The position numbers and the translations under genes are program-made. The notes under the pieces are model-generated. The model was not told the origin of the DNA. It searched no databases and saw only the letters and a program-made list of their open reading frames with translations. 64,000 nt of DNA from Epiperipatus broadwayi (taxonomy: Eukaryota > Onychophora > Udeonychophora > Euonychophora > Peripatidae), in the NCBI GenBank assembly GCA_028023455.1, contig JAQFVV010013346.1, positions 21,977 through 85,976 on the forward strand, written 5' to 3'. Below are positions 14,907-25,200 of this stretch, piece by piece. Numbering within the stretch: the first letter of the stretch is position 1; each line of letters opens with the position of its first letter.

Positions 14907-15100
14907 TTTTACATCTGGTTGGTTCCCCAGCGCCCATCTTATATAATCTCTTGTCCAAGTGTGTGGCCTGGTTAGGTTTGTTTTTATCTTAGATAGATTT
15001 TGAGTTATCCATGTTATTGTATGATGTGTAAGGAGTATATACTGTGGGGAGTGTGATGGGTTAGTATGATTATTTTGGTGTAACTAATCTGAGAGAAAAC

Positions 15101-15874
15101 TCATGGTGGAAGTTGTTTTTTTGTTATATGGTTGATGTTACAGGACAACATTCCCATAAATGCTAGATATTTCTGGACCAGGTTCAAAGTCATATCTTTG
15201 ATTTTGTTTAGCATTATGTAGGTCTCAGAAAACAAAAATTCAGGGGTTGTTTCTGGGAGTAAAACTCTTATTGTTCTTGTAAGTAGAAAGGGTGATATTT
15301 GAATTTGGGCAGAGTCAATTGTGACTATTTGAGCTGAGTGATCAGAAAATGTTGAGGGAGTTAGTTTTATTTCAATAAGGTGGTGAAGCATTGGAGAATA
15401 AAAGCACAGATCAATAAGTAAAGAGAAGCAATTATTGTGGAAAGAGATGGCATCATCTGGCAAAAAACCTTGGCCACTCATTAGTGGTATATTTATTCTG
15501 TGAAGCCAACATTGGGAAAATTCCTGATATTTTAAATTAAAATCTCCAATTAAGACGGTTGGGTTTGGAGTTGTAGCTAACCTTGAATTAATGTTTGCAA
15601 TTATGGTATCTATTGTTTTATCCTGTAAAGGCATATATACAAAAACCATATTTATTGTTATGCTTTTTTGGTTGAAGGTTGCAATTAATAAGTTTATGTC
15701 AATGTGAATTATTTTGAACATTGTGAATGGGCAATTTCTAGCAATTATGAGTCCAGTGCCAGCTGAGGGAGAGGAAGAGTCTCGGGAGCATGCACAGAAA
15801 CCTTCCATATTTAAATGTTTGGCTGGGTCAGTTTGTGATCCCGCATAAATTTTTGTCTCAAGTATACCAAGCAA
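15101..15874 (-). pseudogene. APE-type (EEP) endonuclease domain of LINE copy 1
   Basis: An open stretch of 257 codons with the order of motifs of LINE endonucleases: LGILETK (metal-binding Glu), a FVYMP block, GDFNLK (catalytic Asp/Asn), SLIDLCF, and FSDHSAQ (catalytic Asp-His). This domain nicks target DNA to prime reverse transcription. The conserved residues are all present, so this domain may be intact, but it is cut off from ORF1 and RT by frame breaks. The true N-terminus probably lies upstream, near 15900. Confidence 0.85.
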
Positions 15875-15996
15875 GTGTGGTTGTATATCCTTGATCCAAT
15901 TTTTACCTTATTAATTTTTGAGGTTGAGTTCAAACCCCTGACATTGATTTCCGCAATTTTTATTTTCATTATATGTTTTTGGTTGAGATTTAAATA

Positions 15997-16565
15997 TTAG
16001 GGTTGATCTGGTGTTTCTTCCCATTCATTCTCATATTCCATTTCCAGATCTTCATCTGTTTCCACTGTAGTTGTATTGTTGTGATCAGAAATGCTAAGGT
16101 TGGATTCTGTTTTGATTTTTTTGGGCCCTCTATTTTTCTTTGGTGGGCAGCCTGGTCTTCTTCTTTGTTCTGTGTCAGCTTTGGTGATTTGAGGCATATT
16201 TGGGGTGGTAGCTTCCATAATTTCCATTGTTGTATTATTTTTAATATTGGAGGTTTGGTGTGTTATATATATTTTTTCTTGATAACTATTACTGTGTGAG
16301 TTTATTTGTTCTTTTATTATCTCTTTTTCATCAGTATCCTTGGTAGGCTGACTTAGATTGTGCGCTGTTTTTTCCATTGCAGCCTCTTGAGGCTGTTGAC
16401 TTTCTGTTTTTTTTTATCAGTGGGGGTTTGAATTCTATTGGTTGATTTTGTTGATATATCCAGAATTTCAGGTGCTGGCAATGTGTATGCAGTTTTATTA
16501 TTATTCAATTGCTGTCGATCTGTGGTTTTTTTATTAATTTTTTCCTGTTTATTAGTTGTTTTCAT
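15997..16565 (-). pseudogene. ORF1 tail of LINE copy 1, charged and AT-hook-like
   Basis: Two overlapping frames (16353-16565 and 15997-16377) follow ORF1 with a one-base shift between them. The product is Lys/Asn/Thr-rich and low-complexity, with a basic block RRRPGCPPKK followed by NRGPKK (16117-16164). The block resembles an AT-hook with Cys in place of the central Arg. The stretch ends with an acidic tail. It is either the C-terminus of ORF1 after a frameshift or a short second ORF. Function is inferred from composition only. Confidence 0.55.
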
Positions 16566-16583
16566 TATCTGTTTTGTACTGTT

Positions 16584-17522
16584 TTATTCCGATTGGTGAG
16601 CTTCTGTTGGTTGATCTTCAGAGCTCGGTTGGTTTTTCTGGTTGATTTTGGTGTTGCAATCGATTGCTAAGTGTCCAGTTTCATCGCATGCAAAACATCT
16701 TGGCCTTAATTCTTTTATGTGGATGGTCAGTATTGCATTCTGGTCAATTATTTGTGTTGGAATATCCTCCGGGTTTACATTGTCATTCAGCTTTATTTTG
16801 AAATGAATGTTGTTGCTGAAAACCGGTATGGGGATGTAGGATAAGTAGATTTGTTTCATATAAATAGCTTTGCCAAATGACTGTATTAATTTTTGAAAAT
16901 CCTGAATGGTATATCTGAAGTAAGTGTTTTTAATTATTCTGTTACAATAGTTTTGCAAGCTTTGATCGACTATTATTAGCACGTAGCTTCCCAAAGTTTT
17001 TATTTTAGTTTGAAATCTTGCACGCTGATGTTCATCGAAAAACTGAATTGCAACATATCGCGAGTTTGGATGCTCTCCAATACTAGAGACTGTATCCCAC
17101 AATGCTGTTGCTGTCAGCTCTTCGTAAAGAAGCTCTCTGGTGAATTTATAAAGTGTTAAATTCCTATCGGTGACAGCTAACACTAATGATCTCGGTGAAA
17201 AAAATTTTTGGAAAGTTGCGAATAATTTTTTTGGGATGGTGCTGTTGAAATTAACGTTTATTTCTTGCAGTTCATCTTGATTCCATATCGTTGGGGAGGG
17301 CTCTTCATTATTGTTTTCTATGAGGTTTAAATTATTTATATCGGCTTGATTTACCTTCCTAAATCTTGCTGTCTGTGTTAATGATGGACTTTTTTTGATG
17401 CTGTGGGGCTGCCGGTTTATTTTTGTTATATTTGCGTATGTTTTTGTGATAGTCACAGTTTTCATTTTATCGCCATTTGTTTGAGCGCAATTTACGTTGT
17501 TTGCTTCTTGATGTGACGCCAT
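16584..17522 (-). CDS. LINE copy 1 ORF1, single-zinc-knuckle RNA-binding protein
   Basis: A 312-codon uninterrupted ORF starting at ATG 17522, about 185 bp from the element's 5' end. A single CCHC knuckle, CFACDETGHLAIDC, sits near residues 276-289. Before it is a mixed alpha/beta region like the RRM-like or gag-like domain of Tx1-group ORF1 proteins. These proteins coat element RNA. The N-terminal 80 residues are basic and low-complexity. The ORF is intact, but whether it is expressed is unknown. Confidence 0.75.
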   Translation of the reverse strand: MASHQEANNVNCAQTNGDKMKTVTITKTYANITKINRQPHSIKKSPSLTQTARFRKVNQADINNLNLIENNNEEPSPTIWNQDELQEINVNFNSTIPKKLFATFQKFFSPRSLVLAVTDRNLTLYKFTRELLYEELTATALWDTVSSIGEHPNSRYVAIQFFDEHQRARFQTKIKTLGSYVLIIVDQSLQNYCNRIIKNTYFRYTIQDFQKLIQSFGKAIYMKQIYLSYIPIPVFSNNIHFKIKLNDNVNPEDIPTQIIDQNAILTIHIKELRPRCFACDETGHLAIDCNTKINQKNQPSSEDQPTEAHQSE

Positions 17523-17707
17523 GCTTGTTTATGATGTTAGAATTTATTTTTTGTTATGAACGACCATATTACTTACTTTTTGCTAGAAAACAACTGTTCA
17601 GTAATCAACCATCGCTGTCTTTATCTATCACAGATATATATCACAGTTTTTAAATGTGAAAAAGATTAGAATATGGGAAAAAAGATTATTAATAGGACCT
17701 TCATTCT

Positions 17708-17733
17708 TGATGATGATGATGATGATGATGATG

Positions 17734-17815
<82 letters not shown>
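17708..17815. repeat. (GAT)n(ATT)n microsatellite at the 5' end of LINE copy 1
   Basis: About nine GAT units followed by about 27 ATT units. On the minus strand this is (TAA)n(TCA)n directly upstream of the LINE 5' UTR. It uses the same triplet as the array beyond the 3' end of the LINE pair. Confidence 0.95.
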
Positions 17816-18810
17816 GCTTTAATAAAAGTAAACATAATTAATATCTATAAATCTTTGCATTTTTTTGGTTAAAAAATTAGTTTCAAAATGTATTGTTACT
17901 GTATAGTAAATCATTTTTGGAATTGCATGGGTATGCAGAAAAATACAAATTTGTATTACCTAAAATGTATACTTTAATAACATAGCAGTAATAAAAAATC
18001 AATTTCTCTATAAAATTTTGTATATATATTTTTGGCTACATAGATTATTTTCAGTCTGTATACTTTATTTCTTATTGATTGGTTTTATCTCTGGCCATTA
18101 ATATGTATAATATAGATTTACATGATAAATAATATAAGCACTTAAAAAGTTCACTGGGGTTCATCATTATCCCAGACTTAAGAATTAATAATCTTGCAAA
18201 TAATACTTTATCAAATCAATGTAATAAAAAAAAATGAATCAATTTTCTTTTCCAAGATTTATATAAGTAGTAGATCAATTGTTAATACTTTGCAGGAGTG
18301 AAATGCTACATTAATGGTAGTCTTAACAAAGTCTTCATCTAACCAATTCATGTTACAGACTGATGCTTTTCTAAGATTGTTATCATAATGCTTTATCTCT
18401 ATGAAATAATATCAATAATTGATCTATTTCTTAAATAAAACCTTGAAGACCATAAAAATGGATTTTCCATCCAATTAATAAATTGTGTAAAATTATTATT
18501 TGACAATTTATTAAAATAATACCAGAAAATCTGATTTTGCACAAGATTCTTATTGCATACACATATGATGGTTTTTATTTCATGAGTATTCCTTATACAT
18601 TCTCAATGATGTATACTTAATATTCATTATTTATTTAAAGCATTGTTAAAATTAATATATGTATATGTAGAATACATTTTTATTTCCTAAAAAATACTAC
18701 TACTCAAGTATCTCCCAAATTTAAATCGACTGCTTTAGTCCAAAAGAATATATTGTGATAATTTTTAAAACAAAGTTCAAAATAATTTTAAAAATTTATA
18801 CAAATCTTAC
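17816..18810 (-). other. AT-rich DNA, probable intron of the FBXO3-like gene
   Basis: This lies downstream, in transcript sense, of the exon donor at 18810. No further FBXO3 segment is visible. A 36-codon open stretch on the minus strand around 18290-18390 follows an ATCTTAG acceptor-like site but matches nothing I recognise. Confidence 0.4.
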
Positions 18811-18965
18811 CTTTTAAAAGCATACACAGACCAGGACAATTTTCTTTAAAAAAATTTTCTACTATATTCCATGCAGATTTTATAATTCTATAACAATGAC
18901 TATATCTTCCTAAATCTTGATATAAATAAATAAAATATTGATACCAAGAAAAGCCATCTGGACAT
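18811..18965 (-). CDS. FBXO3: Internal exon of an FBXO3-like F-box protein gene
   Basis: This 155-base exon has a strong acceptor (a run of T then TTAG at 18966-18967) and a consensus donor (AAAAG/GTAAGA at 18810). It encodes about 51 residues. The core YQDLGRYSHCYRIIKSAW followed by NCPGL...LLKG lines up with the FBXO3 segment after the F-box and before the SMI1/KNR4 domain (DVGRY, IKKAWDDL, CPRM, SLKEG in vertebrates). FBXO3 is a substrate receptor of SCF ubiquitin ligases, with F-box, SMI1/KNR4 and ApaG domains. The exon starts at codon position 3 and ends at position 1, so it is internal. Other FBXO3 exons were not found with confidence. They may lie beyond large introns or outside the window. 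A retained pseudogene fragment is possible but less likely given intact splice sites. Confidence 0.72.
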
Positions 18966-19023
18966 CTAAAAAAAAAAAAACACAATCTTTCTAAATGGAA
19001 TAGACAAATGAATTGCAGAAAAT

Positions 19024-19303
19024 AAAATCATGATTTACTTTTTAAAAACAAAACCATATTTGAAACAAATTACTTTGATATTACAATTTATAATTTCTAT
19101 AACACACACACATATATATCGACATATATATTTAATAAATAAAATAATAAATTTTTCCACACCTTTTAAAATCATGATTTACTTTTTAAAAACAAAACCA
19201 TATTTGAAACAAATTACCTTGATATTACAATTTATAATTTCTATAACACACACATATATATCGACATATATATTTAATAAATAAAATAATAAATTTTCCC
19301 ATA
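19024..19303. repeat. 144-bp tandem duplication
   Basis: Two nearly identical units start at 19024 and 19168 (AAAATCATGATTTAC...). They differ by a few bases and by the length of a CA/TA tract. They lie in the presumed intron just upstream of the FBXO3-like exon. Confidence 0.9.
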
Positions 19304-19304
19304 C

Positions 19305-19358
19305 CTTATCCAAGACTTCTACAAATTTTCAAACCAGTAATGGATAATAACTTTCGTT
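19305..19358 (-). other. Candidate preceding exon of the FBXO3-like gene, with in-frame stop
   Basis: A T-rich tract ending in TTTTTAAG precedes 54 bases that end at a good donor (GATAAG/GTATGG). Its phase (two bases left over) fits the next exon exactly, giving ...HYWFENL, stop, KSWI before the recognised exon. YW and KSW recall the region after the FBXO3 F-box, but a TAG interrupts it. It could be a mutated exon, a mis-chosen acceptor or chance. Confidence 0.25.
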
Positions 19359-19759
19359 CTTAAAAATTATGAAAAAAAAAAAGAAACTAATCTACTAGCT
19401 AAATATAAGCTTTTTTTTTTGTTTTGTCTTTTTAATTTATTTTTTCACTTTTCTACTGTTTTAGTTATTAATTTTATAACTTATTTAAAACTAAATAATA
19501 TTATTTGTAATTAAATAGATATGCATCAAGCAGATTAAAACAGTCTGAATTTTTGCAGACATAAAACTTAATTGTTACTAAACCACAATTAATTCTATAT
19601 TTTAGTAGCATATATTTTTAATTTATTTTTAATAAAAAATTATTAATTATAGAAGAAAATGTAATAACCAATGTAATGATTTTTAAATCAACTTTCTGTT
19701 TCTTTTTTTAAAGTAAAAATACAATATGTGAATTTTAAATTAACACATATAAATAATTC

Positions 19760-20403
19760 TTAAGCACTCGTTGACTTAGAATTTTGATGAAAAGATATAA
19801 TAAACATAAACTAATTAAATGCACTGAGCCAGTTTTCAGCAAAACACTGCTACAATCATAGTGCTGAATAAAGTTAGGCAGTACAGGTGTGCTTATATAA
19901 TTGACATGATGTAATATGTAAATGAAGCACAATTGCATGCAGTAACTCTTCCTGCCACTCTAAATATTATGGTAAATCTCATGCAAATAGATCTACAAGA
20001 ATGCCCCAATTTGACCATTTGTACAACAGAACAAAACAAAAGACTGAATATAGATCGATCTTATTTAATTATGAATGCACCATGGGTCAAAAATGTTTTC
20101 TCCATCCAATCTTAGAACAATTTGTGTTGACAGAGACAATAATAAAAGAAAATACAAAAAAGTGTGGCAATTGCAAAGGATTCACATTCCATCAACAAAG
20201 ATACTTCATGTATTCCATTGTCCAAACATGGAATATTTAATTGGCTTATTTGCATTTTGTACCTCATTTATATATTACATCACATCAATTATACAGCATA
20301 CCCATATTGCCTAATTTTAATTAGCACCATAATTCTGAGAGTGATCTGCCAGTTTGTGTTTACTATATCTTTTCATCAGAACTCAAAGTCAATGAGTGCT
20401 TAA
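19760..20403 (+). mobile_element. piggyBac-like TTAA-flanked mini-element
   Basis: TTAA at 19760-19763 and at 20400-20403 bracket long terminal inverted repeats. Inward from each TTAA the sequence reads GCACTC(G/A)TTGACTT, and the arms stay similar for about 170 bp. The interior (20130-20290) keeps a two-frame remnant with KKCGNCKG, then IPSTKI...HCPN...AFCTSF..YIT. This resembles the cysteine-rich C-terminus of piggyBac/PGBD transposases. TTAA target duplication is characteristic of that superfamily. The catalytic region is gone, so the copy is non-autonomous. Strand is given by the cysteine-rich remnant. Confidence 0.5.
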
Positions 20404-20408
20404 GAATT

Positions 20409-21174
20409 ACATAGTTTTATAAAAAGAGTTAAGGCTGTGAGAATGAAACATATAAATAAATAAATGGTTTATCACTTGCAAGATTATAAAAAGTCCAAGC
20501 ACTAAAAGTAACAGAGTGGGATCAAGATCGATAGATCATAAGTTCCAGAATCTGCCACTCTATCACTGCACCAACATACACAGGTCAAAAGCACAAGAAG
20601 ACAACTCATTCAGAATTAGAAAAAAATGTAAACATTGAACTGTTAAATAGATTAGATATGATATTCTCCTAAGTGTATGTGAAATAAGTGGGTTAATATT
20701 AGTAAATGTTGCAGACAAAAATGACAACATATGTTGTCAAATCTATTAAACATAGGTTATAGTTATTTAATATATATTAGAATTATAAATAAAATTACTA
20801 TGAAAAATAATCATAAGCCTCATAGCAAAAAAAAAGTCACGGATTTATTCATATGATTTTCAAAACATTTATACAAAAAAAAATATGCAAGATTTTTTCA
20901 AACTACTATAATATTTCATATTCTATCCATTCAGATTTAAATCTCTATATAAATAATATAAAGTAAAAGAATAAAATATGTGTCTTCAAAGTAACACTAT
21001 GTATAAATTACCTTTTTAATTGCAGTTTCGATATTTTGGAGAGTCTGAAAGTTGTACTTTCAGAAAATATATATATAAATTAGTTTTTATAAACTTATTC
21101 ATAAAGCAACTAAATTCAAAAACAGTACTATGATTATCAATGATTAAAAAGATAGAAAATTAACTTTGTATTTC
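20409..21174. other. AT-rich DNA
   Basis: No gene is seen. A weak tRNA-like stretch on the minus strand (20530-20590) has an A-box-like GTGCAGTGATAGAGTGG, but its B box is poor, so it is not called. Confidence 0.4.
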
Positions 21175-21975
21175 AGCAAGATTCCCCACCTACATGGACT
21201 ACCTAAAATCCACAAAGACAATGTTCCATTAAGGCCTATTGTTAGTTCTAGAAATTCACCATGTCAAAATTTATCAAGATTTCTTCTCAAAGAATTGGCA
21301 TACAGGTCAAAATCCTTTGTCAGGAATTAAAAATGGAAAGAACTGACATACTGATAAGCTTTGATGTAGAAAGTCTATTTACAAATGTACCATGTGATGA
21401 GACATTGTCTATTGTAAGGCAAAGGTTACATGATGATAAGTCTACAAACTAGAACAACTCTACCTATTGACAGTATAATGGAGTTATTAACATTCTGCTT
21501 TACAACAATGTACTTTCAATATAACTCAGAATTCTTCCAAAAAAATCAAGTGATGGCAATGGGATCACAACTGTCACCCTTGCTGAGCAACATTTATATG
21601 GAAGAACTTGAAACCACAACCATAAATATTATTCCATCTCTGTCTAAAGGTTGGCTTCACTATGTTGATGATACATTTATAGTATGGACCACATGTTAAG
21701 GTTCAATTACGGTCATTATGGATGCATATCAACAACATATGTCCTTCAATAATATTCAGAATGAGAACAAAAATTGGCATTCTTAGATATTCTTGTGAAA
21801 AGACTCCTTCAGGGCAAAATAAAAACAACAGTGTATAGGGAACCAACACACACTAAAAAGTATTTGGCATATATATCTAATCATACTGGAAACACTAAAT
21901 ATGGAATTACACTATCACTATGGAACAGAACAAGAGAACAAGAGAAGTTTTTTTGGAAGTCAATGATTTGGAAAA
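21175..21975 (+). pseudogene. Penelope-like reverse transcriptase fragment
   Basis: Read across three frames. Motifs: LPKIHKDNVPLRPIVSS (RT fingers), ISFDVESLFTNVP (motif A), AMGSQLSPLLSNIYMEELE (motif B), WLHYVDDTFIVW (motif C, YVDD), then FLDILV and VYREPTHTKKYL (thumb region). These are diagnostic of Penelope-like RTs, which are related to telomerase. Breaks occur near 21330, 21450 and 21700. The N-terminal part is absent or lies behind an intron. Confidence 0.85.
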
Positions 21976-22224
21976 TGAAAAGCTTCACATAGGAAGAATG
22001 GTTACCCATCAGTGGTCATCAAGAAAACCTTTAATATACAACAAAGAGACACCAACAGAGAAAATTACTGATACATTGGTATATCCATATATACCAGGAA
22101 TTGCAGACAAATTAAAGAAAATCTGCTGACAATATAATATCAAAATGGCTTTTTAAACCCATATCATACTTCAAGTAATTCTTATTTCTACCAAACATAA
22201 ACTAAAAATGCTGAAGAACAAAAA

Positions 22225-22480
22225 CTGCATCTATCATATACAATGTGAATGTGGAAAGAAGTATATTAAAGAGACATGTTATCTTGTTTAACAGCAATTG
22301 AAAGAACCCAAACTAATGGTTATAAAAAAACAGATATGTTTCCAGTAGCAGACAATCCATGTACTAATGACTATATGTCTAATTGAGAAAATACAAAAAT
22401 ATTGGAAAGAAACAAAAAGATACAAAGAAGATTCAAGGAAGCTGCTCACTTGACAATAACAAAGAATTCTATAAGCTAAT
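22225..22480 (+). pseudogene. GIY-YIG endonuclease remnant of the Penelope-like element
   Basis: IYHIQCECGKKYIKET matches the start of a Penelope GIY-YIG nuclease (consensus like VYKI.C.CG..YIGET). After a break, RRFKEAAHL matches the end of the domain. This nuclease cleaves target DNA during integration. Stops and frameshifts make it non-functional. Confidence 0.75.
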
Positions 22481-22499
22481 CCAATGTGGCAATATACAA

Positions 22500-22622
22500 T
22501 GTGTAGAAGCCTCTAATTAGCCTTGCTCTTAGAAAAAAAAAATATTAAAAAAAAAAAATTAGCCCTGCTTTTAGAAAAAAATAATATTAAAAAAATAATT
22601 AGCCTTGCTCTTAGAAAAAAAA
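22500..22622 (+). repeat. Three tandem units of about 45 bp in the Penelope 3' region
   Basis: AATTAGCC(T/C)TGCT(C/T)TTAGAAAA occurs three times (about 22514, 22557, 22597), separated by A-rich spacers. It is a local expansion within the element's 3' region. Confidence 0.75.
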
Positions 22623-22825
22623 TTGAAGGATTCAGGAAGATTTAAACCAATCCTCATAACTATATCTGCCTTTGACAGAATAGTTCAGTTGGTTACAATA
22701 TTTATCTTAAATTCAATATTTGAGAATAAAAAGATGTGAGTTCAATTCTAATACTAATACTGGCATTGGTCAGACCAACAACACTTGAAGAAAAGTAAAA
22801 AATAATACTACTCAAAACAGTGTGT

Positions 22826-22957
22826 TATTGTTGTATTTGAAAAGTTTAAATAAAGTTTAAAATTTTTTATACATTCAACATTTATTGAAAGACGAAGAAA
22901 ATAGACCAATGTATTGCCACATCTAATATACAATCACCACAAAACTTCAGGCAAATA
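22826..22957 (-). repeat. Foldback family F1, half copy
   Basis: The reverse complement matches the left half of the copy at 31.44 kb, from TATTTGCCTGAAG through GTTGAATGTATAAAAAA to AAACTTTATTTAAAC. The partner arm is absent here. It abuts the Penelope 3' end. Confidence 0.65.
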
Positions 22958-23140
22958 CATTACAGTGATAGTTTATAAACAAGATTTCCAAAAAAATTAT
23001 TAAAATAAACTTGCACACAGAATCTTTATTATATCAATGGTAACTCATTTGACAAATAAAAATTGAATCTATGGAATTCTGACTTGCGAATTTGAATAGG
23101 TTTACATTATTAGTGTTACATATTTGATCATTTATAATTC

Positions 23141-23144
<4 letters not shown>

Positions 23145-23211
<67 letters not shown>
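23145..23211. repeat. (AT)n microsatellite
   Basis: About 33 AT units. They generate a spurious Tyr-Ile frame on the minus strand. Confidence 0.95.
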
Positions 23212-23213
<2 letters not shown>

Positions 23214-24584
23214 ACTGAAATAAATGGAGAAGGCTATCCCTTCAAATGCCCATGTATTTGGGTGGCAAAAACTGTAATGGTATAAATAGGAGTGTACTGC
23301 CCAAGAGACAGACACTACTGAAACTGAATTAAATTCAAATTTATAAAAAAAAAATGAATTAAATGATAACACTTATATGATTTATTTTTAAGTCCTAATC
23401 TGTACCATACAATTTTAAAATAGATTGAATAATAAAGAATGCTAACTCTTATGGATGTAATGTGAATTTAAAATAATAATTTAAATATTAATTAGCTAAG
23501 ATGAACATGAAATAATGTTTAAGCTAGTGTTTTTTAAAGAGATCAATATTGACTCCCAGAGGTCATTTTCTACTTTCAGGGGGTTCGTGTCAGTGACAAA
23601 AAAATTTGAGGGTCCACTATATGTAAATGGGAATACACTCACCAAAATCATTGTTTCAGGCATTTCATAAACTTTTAAGTAGATATTTTAAATTTGAAAT
23701 AAATAAGTGTTGAATTTTATTATTCTAATTCTTGCAAATCATAATATAGCTTCTAAAAATAAAGATAATATTTTTTACAATGTTTTTTTTATTGAAAATT
23801 ATAGTTTTGTGACTTATCATGGTATTTTATGCTATTTAAACCTAATTTTCCCTGCGTATTATTAAAATATGATAAAATCAAATAAATAAATATTGGTTCA
23901 CAAGATTAGTGCATGCCTAAAGGGAGCTTGAAAGGCTGGGTTCAAACCCTTATAATTACATCTAGCTTAAAAGTATATATAATATACTTGTGTTTAAATA
24001 TTAATTAAGGTAATAAAATGAATCATGTAATTTAAATAATTACAATCATTTAAAAACATGATTCATTTCATGTTTTTTGTTGATTTGCACCTAATATAAA
24101 AACCATGCTTTTGCTTTCTACGATGCTAATTATGCAAAGCTTGAATTAATGGATCATTAGTGTTTCCAAACATTACACATGAAATAAAAGAATTCAAAGA
24201 GAAAATAATATACAAAATGTTTCTACACACTTTTAAACATTTAAAAATTGTTACCTAATTTAATGTTTATCTTTCATTTGTTTCTATCTAAATATATTTT
24301 TCAATTAAACCTATATATACGTATAAGTATTTGTTAAAATTGTAGATATGCACAGTTTTATTTATGTGTCAGTATATAAAAGTAAATAGCAATGTTTTCG
24401 TATCATAAAATCTCATTCAAATGTTACTTCTATTATTACCATGAAAACTAAACTTTTATCTAATAGATTCAGTTTGATTGATTAAATAAATTCATCTTCA
24501 TATTTTCTTAATTTCAATAAACCATGAAAAATGGATAATTTCTTATATAAGTTTACATGTAATTAAGAAAAGAAAACCATTCCT
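23212..24584. other. AT-rich DNA with a weak tRNA-like motif
   Basis: No coding region is seen. At 23905-23965 a B-box-like GGGTTCAAACCC follows an A-box-like stretch, suggesting another old tRNA-derived SINE. There is no tail or target duplication to confirm it. Confidence 0.35.
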
Positions 24585-25200
24585 CCCCAGGCCATGAGCA
24601 AATAGTATTCTAAATATGAAACACAGAATCAAGAATAGAATGAATCTACCCATTCTTCAAATGGTAAAAATTCAAAGTCAAATTAATTTAACAACCAGTT
24701 GAAACATTACATTTAATAATTATTAGATTACTAATCAATTAAACAAGAATGGAGATAGAATCCCTCTTTTAATAATTAAATATAATTTAATAAATATAAA
24801 TATAAAATTATATGTAATTAAGAGGATAAAATTAGTCTCTCTAAGGCCAAGTGATCAGCACAGCTGCCTTACAAGCGTTGTCGCGGGTTCGCTTCTGTCT
24901 GATGCTTTGACACTTAAAAAACAAAAAAATCTCCCTAAGACCATGATCAAATAGCAGTCTAAATATTGAATGAAGAATCAAGAATAGAATGAATTTACCT
25001 ATTTTTGGAGCTTTTGGTGTATAAATTTTGTGAACATTGATGAAAATTCAGAATGAAATTAAATTATGAATCAGCTAGACCATGATATTTAATATTTATT
25101 AGAGTAATAATCGATTAAACAATGATGGAGATAGAATATTACTTTTAATAATCTTGTTTTTAATAATTAAATAGAATTTAATAAATGTAAATACAAATGC
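24585..25200 (+). repeat. Diverged tandem duplication split by a SINE
   Basis: 24585-24800 and 24932-25200 share blocks in the same order: CC(A)TGA.CAAATAG, GAATCAAGAATAGAATGAAT, GGAGATAGAAT and TTTAATAATTAAATA. They are clearly two old direct copies of about 220-270 bp. The SINE at 24846-24929 sits between them. Confidence 0.75.
24846..24929 (+). mobile_element. tRNA-derived SINE (family S1)
   Basis: A-box-like GCCAAGTGATCAGC, then B box GGGTTCGCTTC, then GATGCTTTGACAC and an A-rich tail. It is flanked by TCTC(T/C)CTAAG at 24836-24845 and 24930-24939, a 10-bp target duplication with one mismatch. The body matches the copy at 57.1 kb. Confidence 0.75.

Larger units (their letters stand above)
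12781..17707 (-). mobile_element. L1/Tx1-like LINE, 5'-complete copy (copy 1)
   Basis: A minus-strand LINE of nearly 5 kb. In order: 5' UTR of about 185 bp, ORF1 with a zinc knuckle, ORF1 tail, APE-type endonuclease, RT, and zinc-binding C-terminus. Its 5' end abuts a (TCA)n(TAA)n microsatellite at 17708. Its 3' UTR is cut short at about 12781, where the truncated copy 2 begins. Several frameshifts and stops show it is inactive. A small slip duplication, two T-rich units, lies at 13945-13995. Confidence 0.8.
21175..22800 (+). mobile_element. Penelope-like retroelement, decayed copy
   Basis: RT and GIY-YIG homology occur in the order typical of Penelope-like elements, broken by at least three frameshifts. 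Homology begins immediately after TATTTCAG at 21174. After the nuclease region comes a 3' UTR that is shared with the fragment at 54.6-54.9 kb. A tRNA-like stretch (TAGTTCAGTTGG ... GAGTTCAATTC) lies at 22690-22755 inside this tail. Confidence 0.8.

Noticed and set aside
12309-14946. Plus-strand frames at 12309-12515, 12772-13196, 14260-14621 and 14653-14946
   Set aside because: Shadows of the minus-strand LINE domains.
18290-18400. Minus-strand exon-like stretch downstream of the FBXO3 exon
   Set aside because: Has an acceptor-like site, but the peptide does not resemble the SMI1 domain expected next and no good donor follows.
22690-22755. Functional tRNA gene
   Set aside because: A and B boxes are present but no acceptor stem or cloverleaf pairs. 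It lies in a Penelope 3' region.
23139-23372. Minus-strand Tyr-Ile repeat frame
   Set aside because: Produced by (AT)n. The rest has no motif.
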